This document shows positions 1 through 8,530 of a DNA stretch of 64,000 bases, in pieces; position 1 is the stretch's first letter, and every line of letters begins with the position of its first letter. Position numbers and translations under genes: made by a program. The notes beneath the pieces were generated by a model. The model made no database searches, was not told the DNA's origin, and was given only the letters and a program-made list of their open reading frames with translations. The stretch is from Erythrobacter sp. (GTDB taxonomy: Bacteria > Pseudomonadota > Alphaproteobacteria > Sphingomonadales > Sphingomonadaceae), in contig JASBTD010000063.1 of assembly GCA_030148605.1 (NCBI GenBank), positions 124,001 through 188,000 of the forward strand, given 5' to 3'.

Positions 1-277
1 GAGACAGGCCGCAAGCGCGCAGCGTATCGAAATCGCGCTCCAGCACACAGGTCGGCTTGAAATCAGGGCCAAGTTCGGCCTCCAGCTTGTTCCACATCGA
101 GGTGGCGGCAGCGACGGAGACCTGCTGGCCCACAATGGTGCGCAGAAGTGTCTTATAACCCGTATCGCGGATGCGCGGCTCGGGATAGCCGATGCGGTCA
201 AGCTGCTGCGCAACCCGCGGATCCCGGTTCGCGACGGCATCCAGCCCTTCGCGGATTGTCTTTGCGCTCAGGCTCAC
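1..277 (-). CDS. DNA-3-methyladenine glycosylase II, N-terminal part (gene runs off the window)
   Basis: I translated the minus strand by hand, because the ORF track misses this partial gene. The 92 visible residues begin VSLSAKTIREGLDAV and contain LLRTIVGQQVSVAAA, the helix typical of the AlkA/HhH-GPD base-excision glycosylases that remove alkylated purines from DNA. The GTG start at 277 is chosen because an in-frame TAG lies two codons upstream and an AGGGG ribosome site sits about 8 bases before it. The catalytic Asp and the helix-hairpin-helix lie outside the window. It is divergent from the ferredoxin gene, so bases 278-384 must hold both promoters. Family assignment is good; substrate range is unknown. 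Confidence 0.85.
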   Translation of the reverse strand, partial: MSLSAKTIREGLDAVANRDPRVAQQLDRIGYPEPRIRDTGYKTLLRTIVGQQVSVAAATSMWNKLEAELGPDFKPTCVLERDFDTLRACGLS

Positions 278-384
278 TAACTAATCCCCTAGCTTGCAAA
301 TCGGGCCGCACCTGCTTAGCAGCCCGTCCAAACCGACATTAGGGCGCTCAACCATGATTGCCCACCGCAAAAGGGAAAGCACAA

Positions 385-702
385 ATGCCGAAGCTGACAG
401 TCGTCAATCGCGATGGTGAAGAATCCACGATCGATGTCGAAGATGGTCTGACCGTGATGGAAGCCATCCGTGACAACGGCTTTGATGAGTTGCTCGCACT
501 GTGCGGCGGCTGCTGCTCTTGCGCGACCTGCCATGTGCATGTCGATCCGGCATTCGCTGGCAAGCTGCCGGCGATGAGCGAAGACGAAGATGACCTGCTG
601 GAAAGCTCGGACCATCGCAACGAGTCTTCGCGGCTGTCTTGCCAGATTGCCTTCACGGATGATCTTGACGGGCTCAAGGTTACTATTGCCCCTGAAGATT
701 GA
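385..702 (+). CDS. 2Fe-2S ferredoxin, adrenodoxin type
   Basis: A 105-residue electron carrier. The cluster ligands are visible as C-x5-C-x2-C ([10 protein letters not shown]) and a fourth Cys in RLSCQI near residue 89, the pattern of Fdx/adrenodoxin ferredoxins. An extra Cys pair sits inside the loop (GGCCS), which is unusual. The ATG at 385 is preferred over the track's TTG at 358 because the product then begins MPKLTVV, directly at the first beta strand, and GGGAAAG lies in front. It is followed 42 bases later by cysteine synthase. Possible partners include a P450 or the ferredoxin-type sulfite reductase at 34303-35937; neither link is shown by sequence. Confidence 0.9.
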   Translation: MPKLTVVNRDGEESTIDVEDGLTVMEAIRDNGFDELLALCGGCCSCATCHVHVDPAFAGKLPAMSEDEDDLLESSDHRNESSRLSCQIAFTDDLDGLKVTIAPED

Positions 703-744
703 TCTTCATTGCGGGATGAGCAGCCTAGGCTTATCTCTCGTGCC

Positions 745-1758
745 ATGAATATTACTCAGCCTTTCGGCTCAACGCTCGAATTGATCGGCAACACGCCGCT
801 TGTCCTCTTGAAAGGGGCGAGCGAGGCAGCCGGTTGCGAAATCTATGGCAAGTGCGAATTCGCCAATCCCGGTTCTTCGGTAAAGGACCGCGCGGCGCTC
901 TACATGATCCGCGATGCCGAAGCGCGCGGAGAGTTGAAGCCTGGCGGAACGGTGATCGAAGGCACCGCTGGAAACACCGGCATTGGTCTTGCGCTGGTGG
1001 CCAATGCGCTTGGCTACAAGACGATCATCGTCATGCCTGACAACCAGTCCAAGGAAAAGATGGACACGCTGCGCGCATTGGGTGCGGAGCTGGTGCTGGT
1101 TCCGCCGACGAAATATGCTGACCCTGCGCATTTCCAGCACACGTCGCGCCGTATGGCCGAAGAGATGGAAGGCGCGATTTGGGCAGGCCAGTTCGACAAC
1201 ACGGCCAACCGCAAGGCGCATATCGAAGGCACCGCGCCAGAGCTGTGGGAGCAGCTCGGCGGTAGAATTGATGGCTTTACCTGCGCAGCTGGCACGGGCG
1301 GTACGATCGCCGGCGTTGGCATGGGGCTCAAGGCTTTCGACGAGAATGTGCGCATCGCGCTAACCGATCCGCATGGTGCGGCGCTGTACAATTACTTTGC
1401 CCATGGCGAGCTCAAGGCCGAGGGATCATCCGTGGCCGAGGGAATCGGGCAAGGTCGCATCACCGCCAATCTCGAAGGCGCGCCGATTGATGACCAGTTT
1501 CGCATCTCTGACGAAGAGGGGCTGCAATGGGTCGCGCAATTGCTCAAGGAAGAGGGGCTCTGCCTCGGCTTGTCCTCGGGCATCAATGTCGCTGGCGCAG
1601 TAGAGCTGGGCAAAAAACTCGTCGCCGAAGGCCGCAAGGATGTGCGGGTGGCAACGATCCTGTGCGACACCGGCTTCCGCTATCTTTCGACGCTTTACAA
1701 CGCCGATTGGCTGCGTTCGAAAGCTTTGCCGGTGTTCGACTGGCTCGAGCAAGCCTGA
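745..1758 (+). CDS. cysK: cysteine synthase A (O-acetylserine sulfhydrylase), PLP enzyme
   Basis: Makes cysteine from O-acetylserine and sulfide, the last step of sulfate assimilation. The 337-residue protein shows the PLP lysine in NPGSSVKDRAAL (Lys47), the phosphate/substrate loop TAGNTGIGLAL and the Gly-rich GTGGTIAG. The ATG at 745 gives MNITQPFGSTLELIGNTPL, the normal N-terminus; the TTG at 709 would add 12 unrelated residues. The C-terminus is longer than in enteric CysK. It sits alone, away from the cysI-cysH cluster, behind the ferredoxin. A cystathionine beta-synthase-like role cannot be excluded from sequence, but no CBS domains are present. Confidence 0.9.
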   Translation: MNITQPFGSTLELIGNTPLVLLKGASEAAGCEIYGKCEFANPGSSVKDRAALYMIRDAEARGELKPGGTVIEGTAGNTGIGLALVANALGYKTIIVMPDNQSKEKMDTLRALGAELVLVPPTKYADPAHFQHTSRRMAEEMEGAIWAGQFDNTANRKAHIEGTAPELWEQLGGRIDGFTCAAGTGGTIAGVGMGLKAFDENVRIALTDPHGAALYNYFAHGELKAEGSSVAEGIGQGRITANLEGAPIDDQFRISDEEGLQWVAQLLKEEGLCLGLSSGINVAGAVELGKKLVAEGRKDVRVATILCDTGFRYLSTLYNADWLRSKALPVFDWLEQA

Positions 1759-1792
1759 TTGACTGCGCGGCGGATTGGCTTAGCCTAGGTCC

Positions 1793-2164
1793 ATGGCGAC
1801 ACGCGATCTCCTGAAACTGCCACGTCTGAGCACCCGCGCCGAACCGCGTTCGGGCGAAGCCGCGCCGAGCGGCACGCGTCGCGAGACTGTCCAGCGCTTG
1901 CAGGTCGGATTGTCCGGCCTTGCCGCGATGATATTGCTGGTGGGGCTGGCCAATATCATTCAGGACCGCGCGCGGGTGACAGAAGAGATGGCAGTTCCTG
2001 AAGCTGCTCCGACGGTCGAGCCTGTGGCACCGCCCGTTCAGCGAGATCCTCTGGCAGATGCCGGTGTGGTGCCTGACTTGCCGGCCGAACCGTCACCCAG
2101 CGCGACGCAACCGACGGCAATCCTTCCCGAGCAAGGCAATCGTGACGAAACGCCAACGCGCTAG
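1793..2164 (+). CDS. hypothetical single-pass membrane protein with Pro/Glu-rich tail
   Basis: I do not recognise a family. The 123-residue protein has a basic N-terminal part, one hydrophobic segment at about residues 40-58 (GLSGLAAMILLVGLANII), then a tail rich in Pro, Glu and Ala that would lie outside the membrane. It overlaps the start of the next gene by 23 bases, so the two are probably co-translated. The pair sits between cysK and the dcw cluster. A role as membrane anchor or partner of the downstream protein is inference only. Confidence 0.6.
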   Translation: MATRDLLKLPRLSTRAEPRSGEAAPSGTRRETVQRLQVGLSGLAAMILLVGLANIIQDRARVTEEMAVPEAAPTVEPVAPPVQRDPLADAGVVPDLPAEPSPSATQPTAILPEQGNRDETPTR

Positions 2165-2936
2165 GTTCGGCATTGCCGCGCTGCTGCTCGCGCTTGCCAT
2201 CGCTGGCGCATGGTGGAGTTGGAAAGCCTCTGCTCCACCGGCAGATCGGCCCACAATCGGCCTGGTGACCAGCCTGCCGATCTATTGGCCGGAAGAAGCG
2301 AACTTGGCGATGGTGATTGACGGTTCTGGTGAGGTACCCTGGATCCGTGCGCATCTTGAAGAGCGTTACCAGCTTGTCCCGCTCGACAGCACCGCACCTG
2401 ATCAAACGCTGCCAGACGCAACCGATCCGTTGGCCGGGATCGACTTCATGTTGATCGTCCAGCCGCGCAGCATGGGATCGGCAGACAATGTTGCGATCGA
2501 CCAGTGGGTTCGCGATGGCGGGCACCTGCTCTATGCGCTCGATCCGATGCTGACAGGACGCTATGCGGTGCCTTGGGGCGATTCAGCTCATCCGATTGTG
2601 ACAGCATTGATCCCGCCAATTTTCACGCGCTGGGGATTGGGGGTTCAGTTTAGCGAAGCCCAGCCGTTTGAAATGCGCGAGGTTGCATATCCGGGTGGCC
2701 AATTGCCGGTGATGATGGCGGGCGAATTCCTGCTTTTGCAATCACCGGATGATGCAACGAATGAAGACATTGCCGCGCGCGGCGAGTGCGAGCTTCATGC
2801 TGAAGGGATTGTGGCGCGATGCAAAGTCGGAGCAGGCCAAGTCACAGCCATTGCCGACGCCGCGCTGTTCGAGTTTTCTGAGAGGAAGGGTAACATTGCC
2901 AAGCGGCTCGATGCGCTGGTGGATTATGCGTTCTAG
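2142..2936 (+). CDS. membrane-anchored GldG/DUF4350-like protein of unknown function
   Basis: The 264-residue protein starts VTKRQRARFG, with an N-terminal membrane segment (residues about 8-25), followed by a periplasmic domain. The stretch IGLVTSLPIYW, LIVQPRSMGSADN and WVRDGGHLLYALDP resembles the glutamine-amidotransferase-like fold of GldG/'ABC-type uncharacterised transport' auxiliary proteins, where a variable domain is tested for being a full gap ('DGGHLL'). No ABC ATPase or permease lies beside it. The GTG at 2142 is chosen because the track start would put 28 non-hydrophobic, Arg-rich residues before the membrane anchor. It ends just before the dcw leader. Function unknown. Confidence 0.55.
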   Translation: MTKRQRARFGIAALLLALAIAGAWWSWKASAPPADRPTIGLVTSLPIYWPEEANLAMVIDGSGEVPWIRAHLEERYQLVPLDSTAPDQTLPDATDPLAGIDFMLIVQPRSMGSADNVAIDQWVRDGGHLLYALDPMLTGRYAVPWGDSAHPIVTALIPPIFTRWGLGVQFSEAQPFEMREVAYPGGQLPVMMAGEFLLLQSPDDATNEDIAARGECELHAEGIVARCKVGAGQVTAIADAALFEFSERKGNIAKRLDALVDYAF

Positions 2937-3317
2937 CGGGCAATTCCCGCGAAATCGGGGAAATCGCGGGACAGATCGAGTCGCGGCGACTCGAAACCGG
3001 CGAATTGAGCGGGAAAACAGAGGATTGCCGTTGTTTTCTTTAGAAAACACATCTTGATGGGCAGAATCGTGAATTAGGAAAATATAACTATATCAATATC
3101 TTGCACGTTTATCCCGTAATTTCCCGCAAAAACCCCTTCCATCCCCATGTTCCCCGCGATATGACCGACTCCCATCGGACATGATGTTTCGTCCTGCGCT
3201 CCAGAATCTGAGAGCGCACTGCCTGCACTCGCGCGCTGGCGGTGTCGGCGAAGCTGTGTCTGAAGCAGGTGAGGGAAGGGGCCTTCACCGACGGGGTTTT
3301 AGGGTGGAGAGGGACAA
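2937..3317 (+). promoter_or_regulatory. dcw/mraZ upstream region: dyads, GANTC sites, MraZ-type boxes
   Basis: This 381-base gap holds no convincing gene; the 64-75 codon ORFs around 3181 look like chance frames. Visible structure: GCGGG-N5-CCCGC at 2936-2950; a 7-bp hairpin CGAGTCG-CGG-CGACTCG at 2977-2993; a TGTTTTCT-TT-AGAAAACA dyad at 3032-3049; five GANTC sites at 2978, 2988, 3064, 3167 and 3204; and a row of CCC triplets with exact 10-base spacing from 3113 to 3155. A GTG start with a GGAGAGGG ribosome site ends the leader. No clear -35/-10 pair can be fixed by eye. Confidence 0.75.
3112..3156 (-). promoter_or_regulatory. tandem MraZ-binding boxes (five GGG elements, 10-bp period)
   Basis: CCC triplets begin at 3113, 3123, 3133, 3143 and 3153, so on the minus strand there are five GGG elements one helical turn apart. 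E. coli MraZ is known to bind TGGGN direct repeats separated by 5 bases upstream of its own operon. The spacing here is the same, though the flanking bases vary (CGGGA, CGGGA, GGGGT, GGGGA). The position, 160-205 bases before mraZ, suits autoregulation of the whole dcw operon. The site is read by eye; binding is inference. Confidence 0.6.
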
Positions 3318-3809
3318 GTGTCTTTCGGAGGATACAGCGGACAGGCCTTTTCGCCAGCGGGCGACAAGAACCGCTTTGTCCTGCCTCCCTCCTTCCGCAA
3401 GGCAGTAAAAGAATCCTCCGGCGGCAAGACGCTGTGCCTCACCAAACATGATCGCTGGAATTGCCTGGTCGGCTTCGGCCTTTCACGCAAGGAAGAGTTC
3501 GAGCAACAGCTCGACCGCGAAGAGGAAATGGCCTTCAAATTCGGGCGCGATTTTGATCGCGAAACCCGCTCTTCGCAGCTGAACGGTTTTTCAGAGCTGT
3601 CGTTTGACGACAGCGGGCGCTTTGTCATGCCGGACTTCCTGCGTGATTTGGCTGACATCAAGGACGGGCTCTATTTCCAGGGCGGCGGTCGGTTCTTCAC
3701 GATCTGGAATCCGGAAGAGCTGGCGCGGATGGGCGATGATTGGGCAGCGGCCAAGGCGGCCTGCAAGGCGCTGGTCGCGGAAGCCCAGGCGAAAGGGGGC
3801 AAGAAATGA
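3318..3809 (+). CDS. mraZ: transcriptional regulator MraZ
   Basis: First gene of the dcw cluster. MraZ is a DNA-binding protein of the AbrB-like double-psi fold that forms a ring and controls its own operon. The 163-residue product has the two tandem MraZ repeats: residues about 10-65 ([15 protein letters not shown]) and about 90-150 ([18 protein letters not shown]). The first repeat's usual 'D-KGR' reads GDKNRF. GTG start at 3318 follows GGAGAGGGACAA. The stop overlaps the rsmH start as ATGA. Its likely operator is the box array at 3112-3156. Confidence 0.93.
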   Translation: MSFGGYSGQAFSPAGDKNRFVLPPSFRKAVKESSGGKTLCLTKHDRWNCLVGFGLSRKEEFEQQLDREEEMAFKFGRDFDRETRSSQLNGFSELSFDDSGRFVMPDFLRDLADIKDGLYFQGGGRFFTIWNPEELARMGDDWAAAKAACKALVAEAQAKGGKK

Positions 3810-4768
3810 CCCCCGCGAACTCCCCTGCCAATGACGCCCCGCATATCCCCGTTCTCCTCGACGAAGTTATTGCTGCGCTCGATCCGCAGCCCGGCGATGT
3901 CATCGTCGATGCCACTTTCGGTGCGGGTGGCTACACCCGCGCGCTGCTTGACCGCGGCGCAACTGTCCATGCCTTCGACCGCGATCCTGATGCGATCGCG
4001 CAAGGCCGCGGATGGGCCGAGGCGCGTTCTACCCCTCCGCGCCTTGTGCTCCATCCGCGGCGCTTTTCCGAAATGGTGGCGGCGCTCAGCGATGCCGGCG
4101 TGGCTCAGGTTGACGGCGTGGCAATGGATATCGGCGTCTCGTCGATGCAGCTGGATCAGGCGGAGCGCGGCTTTGCGTTTTCAGCGGACGGCCCGCTCGA
4201 CATGCGCATGAGCCAGGAAGGCATGAGCGCGGCCGACTTTCTCAATACGGCAGAGGCCGACACAATCGCCGATGTGCTCTATGAATATGGCGAAGAGCGC
4301 CAGTCACGCAGGGTAGCCCGCGCGATAGTGGCTGCGCGCCCGCTTCACACCACCGGCGATCTGGCGCGGGTGGTGCGTAAATCCTTGGGCTACAAGCCCA
4401 CCGACAAGAAAGATCCCGCAACCCGTAGCTTCCAGGCCATCCGCATCCATGTGAACGGCGAACTTGACGAGCTGCACGAAGGCTTGAGCGCTGCCGAGCA
4501 AGTGCTGCGTGCTGGTGGCAAGCTGGCGGTCGTAAGCTTTCACAGCCTCGAAGACCGGATAGTAAAGCGTTTCCTGCGCGATGCCTCGGGCCGCAGCGGC
4601 GGATCACGTTATTTGCCTGAAACCGATCAGCAGCCAGCCATATTCACGCATATTTCCAAGGCGATCCGTCCTTCGGACGCTGAGATCGCGCGCAATCCGC
4701 GCGCGCGCTCATCCACTCTGCGCCATGCTGTGCGCAGCGAAGCCCCTGCACGAAAGGAAGCAGCATGA
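3806..4768 (+). CDS. rsmH: 16S rRNA (cytosine(1402)-N4)-methyltransferase
   Basis: Methylates N4 of C1402 in the decoding centre of 16S rRNA, using SAM. The 320-residue protein opens [20 protein letters not shown], the normal RsmH N-terminus ('HxPVLLxE'), followed by the SAM loop [14 protein letters not shown] and the late motif [13 protein letters not shown]. The start at 3806 gives the ATGA overlap with mraZ; the track start at 3740 lies inside mraZ and is rejected. The C-terminal tail is Arg-rich ([14 protein letters not shown]), as usual. The stop overlaps ftsL as ATGA. Confidence 0.95.
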   Translation: MTPANSPANDAPHIPVLLDEVIAALDPQPGDVIVDATFGAGGYTRALLDRGATVHAFDRDPDAIAQGRGWAEARSTPPRLVLHPRRFSEMVAALSDAGVAQVDGVAMDIGVSSMQLDQAERGFAFSADGPLDMRMSQEGMSAADFLNTAEADTIADVLYEYGEERQSRRVARAIVAARPLHTTGDLARVVRKSLGYKPTDKKDPATRSFQAIRIHVNGELDELHEGLSAAEQVLRAGGKLAVVSFHSLEDRIVKRFLRDASGRSGGSRYLPETDQQPAIFTHISKAIRPSDAEIARNPRARSSTLRHAVRSEAPARKEAA

Positions 4769-5307
4769 TCGAGACCGGATCCCGTTTGCGCCAGATCGGC
4801 TGGGTGGCGTTGCTGGCGACATGTTGTGGCATCTTTCTCGCGCTCAGTTTTCAGGTGCACGCGGTCAAAAGCGAAGTCTTGCTGGCAGAGCGCCAGCTGA
4901 TCGCGCTGAAGCAGGAAACCATGATGCTGGAGACGGAGTTCCAGGCACGTGCGAACCAGCGTCAACTGGCCAACTGGAATGTCGTGGAATTCGGATATCA
5001 GGCACCGCGCGCTGATCAGTTCCTTGAGAATGAGCGGCAGCTGGCGAGCCTTGGCGCGCCGCGCGGACCGGCTGCGCCCAATCCGATCCGCATTGCGCGG
5101 GCTGAACTGCAAAGCGTAAACGGCGCATCGCCGGAACCTCGCGAGATGGTTTCGCCTGTATCAGGCCGCCCGGTTACCTTGGCGGTCCATGCGTCCGCGC
5201 CCGTCGGAGCCGGATTCGCTGAAGCTTTCGGCGAGTTGGTTGCTGAAGCTTCCCCGATCCGAAGCGCACAAGCGCGCACCTTGCTCAGCGCCGAGGCAGG
5301 TGAATGA
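4765..5307 (+). CDS. ftsL: FtsL-like cell division membrane protein
   Basis: Called from position and topology, as FtsL sequences diverge. The 180-residue protein has a short cytoplasmic N-terminus, one membrane segment at about residues 11-30 ([19 protein letters not shown]) and a heptad-like helix after it ([19 protein letters not shown]), the coiled coil that pairs with FtsB in the divisome. It is longer than classical FtsL (about 120 residues) owing to a low-complexity C-terminal part rich in Ala, Pro and Ser. It lies exactly between rsmH and ftsI with ATGA overlaps on both sides. Confidence 0.8.
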   Translation: MIETGSRLRQIGWVALLATCCGIFLALSFQVHAVKSEVLLAERQLIALKQETMMLETEFQARANQRQLANWNVVEFGYQAPRADQFLENERQLASLGAPRGPAAPNPIRIARAELQSVNGASPEPREMVSPVSGRPVTLAVHASAPVGAGFAEAFGELVAEASPIRSAQARTLLSAEAGE

Positions 5308-7058
5308 ACGCATTATCGGCCAATGCGGCCATAACAACCGGCAGAGGGCAACTTGTGACTTTCCGTCGCCAGTCGCTGGCGATGGCGCGTTGGCGCGTAT
5401 TGTGGGTTGCATTGATGTTTGCCGCAATCGCTGCTGCGGCAGTGTTGCGGATCGCCTATCTGGGTTTGGCCGACCATGGCCCGTCGCGCACTTCGCTTGA
5501 AGAGGCATTGCTGCCTTCACGCGGCGAGATCACCGATCGCAACGGCATTCCGCTCGCGCGTGCGTTTCCGGCCTATGCGCTGTGGTACAATCCGCGCGCT
5601 TTGGGAGATAGCGGCGCGCCGCTGGTCAAATCACCGCAGGAAGTCGCAGCGCGGCTGAAAGCGATCTTCCCTGAGATTGACGAGGTAGACGTTGCTGAAC
5701 GCCTGGCATCGGGAAAGCCGGGCTATTTGCGCCGCCGCGTGCTGCCCGAAGATGCCAACAAGGTGCAATCGATCGGTGAACTAGCGCTGGAAATGCCGCG
5801 CGAGAATGACCGCCACTACCCGCAGGGCCAGCTGGCGGCTCACGTGCTGGGCTATGTGAATTCGGATAGCCAGGGCAAGATCGGGATGGAGCAAGTCCTC
5901 GATCAGCAACTGCGCGATCACGCAACCCGCGGAACATCGGTGCCGTTGTCGATCGATATTCGCGTTCAGGGCGCGCTGGAAGACGAACTGCGCAAAGGCA
6001 TGCTGGCTGTGAACGCCATGGGCGCAGCCGGAATCGTGCTTGATGTCGATACCGGCGAAGTCATGGCGCTGGCTTCGCTACCGGAATTCGATCCCAATGC
6101 CGTGACCAGCGAAGACCTGGTCTTGCCGGAAGAGCGCAGCAAGCGCGGCGAGACCCCGCGCGCCTTCAACCGCGTAACCAACCAGGTTTATGAACTTGGC
6201 TCAACCTTCAAGCCGCTCAGCATTGCTGCAGCGATCGATGCCGGCGTGGTGCGCGATTTCGGCAAGCGCTGGAATGCCGAGCCGCTCGAAGTCGGGCGCT
6301 TCACGATCAAGGATCTGAAACCCAAGGGTGAAACGCTCAACGTTCCTGAAGCGTTGATCTATTCTTCCAACACTGTGACCGCGCGTGTGGCTGATGAACT
6401 GGGGCCGGAGCGCCTGCGCCGCACCATGATGGATTTGGGCATGCATGAGCGGCCCTATATCGAACTGCCAGCACGCGGCCATCCGATCTGGCCGGGGGAT
6501 GACTGGCGGCGCTTGCGCAATATGACAGTAAGCTACGGCCACGGCATCGCAGTGACTCCGTTGCACCTCGCCAGCGCCTATGCCGCAATGGTCAATGGCG
6601 GCATCTGGCGCCCGGCAACGCTGCACAAGCTCGACACAGCCGATATTCCGCGCGGTCGCCGCGTCTACAAGGCATCGACCTCTGCCCGCATGCGCCAGCT
6701 ACTGCGCATGATCACGCTTTATGGCACTGGCAAGAATGCCGATGCGCCGGGCTTTCGGGTTGGTGGCAAAACCGGTTCGGCTGAAAAGCCGGGCGCGGGC
6801 GGTTATCGCCGATCTTCGCTGGTTTCGACCTTTGCTGCGGCCTTCCCGATGGATCGCCCGCGCTATGTCGTGATTGCCATGCTGGATGAGCCGCACGGAA
6901 CCGTTGCCAGCTCGTTCCAGCGCACAGCGGGTTGGACCGCTGCGCCGATCGTCGGCAAGCTGGTGCCGCGCATCGGGCCGCTGCTCGGCGTCCAGCCTGA
7001 TACCAGCCGCGATGTCGATATGAGTGACCTTGGCCCGCTCGTGCCGGAGAAGCACTGA
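5304..7058 (+). CDS. ftsI: septal peptidoglycan transpeptidase FtsI (PBP3)
   Basis: Cross-links septal peptidoglycan and partners FtsW. The 584-residue class B PBP has a membrane anchor at about residues 31-53, a pedestal region, and a transpeptidase domain with all three signature motifs: STFK at 300-303 (acyl Ser300), SSN at 354-356 and KTG at 489-491. Target of beta-lactams. The start overlaps ftsL by ATGA and its stop overlaps murE by TGATG, so translation is probably coupled. Length is normal. Confidence 0.96.
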   Translation: MNALSANAAITTGRGQLVTFRRQSLAMARWRVLWVALMFAAIAAAAVLRIAYLGLADHGPSRTSLEEALLPSRGEITDRNGIPLARAFPAYALWYNPRALGDSGAPLVKSPQEVAARLKAIFPEIDEVDVAERLASGKPGYLRRRVLPEDANKVQSIGELALEMPRENDRHYPQGQLAAHVLGYVNSDSQGKIGMEQVLDQQLRDHATRGTSVPLSIDIRVQGALEDELRKGMLAVNAMGAAGIVLDVDTGEVMALASLPEFDPNAVTSEDLVLPEERSKRGETPRAFNRVTNQVYELGSTFKPLSIAAAIDAGVVRDFGKRWNAEPLEVGRFTIKDLKPKGETLNVPEALIYSSNTVTARVADELGPERLRRTMMDLGMHERPYIELPARGHPIWPGDDWRRLRNMTVSYGHGIAVTPLHLASAYAAMVNGGIWRPATLHKLDTADIPRGRRVYKASTSARMRQLLRMITLYGTGKNADAPGFRVGGKTGSAEKPGAGGYRRSSLVSTFAAAFPMDRPRYVVIAMLDEPHGTVASSFQRTAGWTAAPIVGKLVPRIGPLLGVQPDTSRDVDMSDLGPLVPEKH

Positions 7059-8530
7059 TGAAGCTGGGGGCACTGGCAGACAAGGCAGGATTTGCGCTGG
7101 CGGAGGGCCGCGAGGCCAATGTTACGGGCTTTGCGATCGATAGCCGCAAGGTCGCGCCGGGTACGGTCTTCGGGGCATTCCAGGGCGCGCGGGTCAATGG
7201 CGAGGATTTTATCCCGGCTGCTGTCGAAGCAGGCGCGGTTGCTGTGGTGGCACGGCCTGATGCGACCGTGGCCGGGGCTGTCCATATTGCGACTGAAGAA
7301 CCGCGCCGCGCCTTCGCGCATTTGGCGGCTGCGTTTTTCACGCCGGTCCCTCAGCATATCGTGGCCGTCACCGGCACCAATGGAAAAACTTCCTGTGTCG
7401 AGATGACGCGCCAGTTGTGGCGCATGTGCGGTGAGCGTGCGGCGAGCATTGGCACGCTGGGTGTCACGACACCCGATGAAAGCGTTTCAACCGGTTTGAC
7501 GACTCCCGATATCGTCACATTCCTAAGCAATATGAGTGGCTTGGCGCGCGAAGGCGTGAGCCATGTCGCCTATGAAGCTTCCAGCCACGGGCTTGACCAG
7601 TTCCGCAATGAAGGCGTCCCGGTCGCGGCTGGCGCGTTCACAAATTTCAGCCGTGACCATTTGGATTATCACGGCTCGATGGAAGCCTATTTCGCCGCCA
7701 AGATGCGGCTTTTCGATGATGTGCTTCAGCCCGGTGCGGCGGCCATAATCTGGCATGGCGAGGATGATAGCGAGTGGACTCGCCAGGCTATCGAGCACGC
7801 GCACAAACGGGCGCTGCGCGTGCTTACCGTGGGCGAGCAAGGCGAGTTTATCCGTCTGCTCGCTCGCACGCCGACACAATTGGGGCAGACGCTTGAGATC
7901 GAGCATGACGGCGCGCAGCGTTCGATCAAGCTGCCGCTGATTGGCGCGTATCAGGTGGCCAATGCCTTGACCGCATGCGCGCTGGCGATTGCGACCGGAA
8001 GCTCTGCCAGTCAGGTGCTTGACGCTGCGAACCGTTTGCAACCGGTGCGCGGGCGGCTGGAGCGTGCAGCCATCACAGCGAAAGGTGCGCCGGTCTATGT
8101 CGATTACGCGCATACCCCTGACGCCCTGGAAGCGGCGATCGCAGCGCTGCGCCCGCATGTTGAAGGGCGGTTGATCACTGTGTTCGGTGCAGGTGGCGAT
8201 CGTGACCAGGGCAAACGGTCGGAAATGGGCGTGGCGGCGGCCAAGGGCAGCGAGATTGTGATCGTGACCGATGACAATCCGCGCGGTGAGGATCCTGCTG
8301 CGATCCGCGCGGCGGTGCTCGAAGGCGCGCCGGATGCGATCGAAATCGGCGATCGCCGCGAAGCGATTGCCGAAGCTATCAGGCAAGCCGGTGCTCAGGA
8401 CATCGTTCTGGTCGCAGGCAAAGGCCACGAACAAGGACAGATAATCGGGTCGGGAGACACTATGCGGATCTTGCCGTTTGACGATGTTCAGGTTGCGCGC
8501 GAATGCGCGGGCGCAGAGGTGCAGTCATGA
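7058..8530 (+). CDS. murE: UDP-MurNAc-L-Ala-D-Glu:meso-DAP ligase MurE
   Basis: Adds the third residue of the peptidoglycan stem peptide in the cytoplasm. The 490-residue Mur ligase shows the N-terminal UDP-binding domain (AIDSRKVAPGTVF), the ATP loop GTNGKTS at 106-112, the middle-domain HLDYHG, and DNPR at 406-409. DNPR is the motif tied to meso-diaminopimelate instead of lysine, so the wall should be DAP type. This agrees with lysA at the right end of the window. Start overlaps ftsI as TGATG and the stop overlaps murF as ATGA. Confidence 0.96.
   Translation: MKLGALADKAGFALAEGREANVTGFAIDSRKVAPGTVFGAFQGARVNGEDFIPAAVEAGAVAVVARPDATVAGAVHIATEEPRRAFAHLAAAFFTPVPQHIVAVTGTNGKTSCVEMTRQLWRMCGERAASIGTLGVTTPDESVSTGLTTPDIVTFLSNMSGLAREGVSHVAYEASSHGLDQFRNEGVPVAAGAFTNFSRDHLDYHGSMEAYFAAKMRLFDDVLQPGAAAIIWHGEDDSEWTRQAIEHAHKRALRVLTVGEQGEFIRLLARTPTQLGQTLEIEHDGAQRSIKLPLIGAYQVANALTACALAIATGSSASQVLDAANRLQPVRGRLERAAITAKGAPVYVDYAHTPDALEAAIAALRPHVEGRLITVFGAGGDRDQGKRSEMGVAAAKGSEIVIVTDDNPRGEDPAAIRAAVLEGAPDAIEIGDRREAIAEAIRQAGAQDIVLVAGKGHEQGQIIGSGDTMRILPFDDVQVARECAGAEVQS

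Noticed and set aside
3181-3451. Short ORFs in the mraZ leader
   Set aside because: Overlap the mraZ ribosome site and start; translations are Arg/Cys-rich and unlike proteins.
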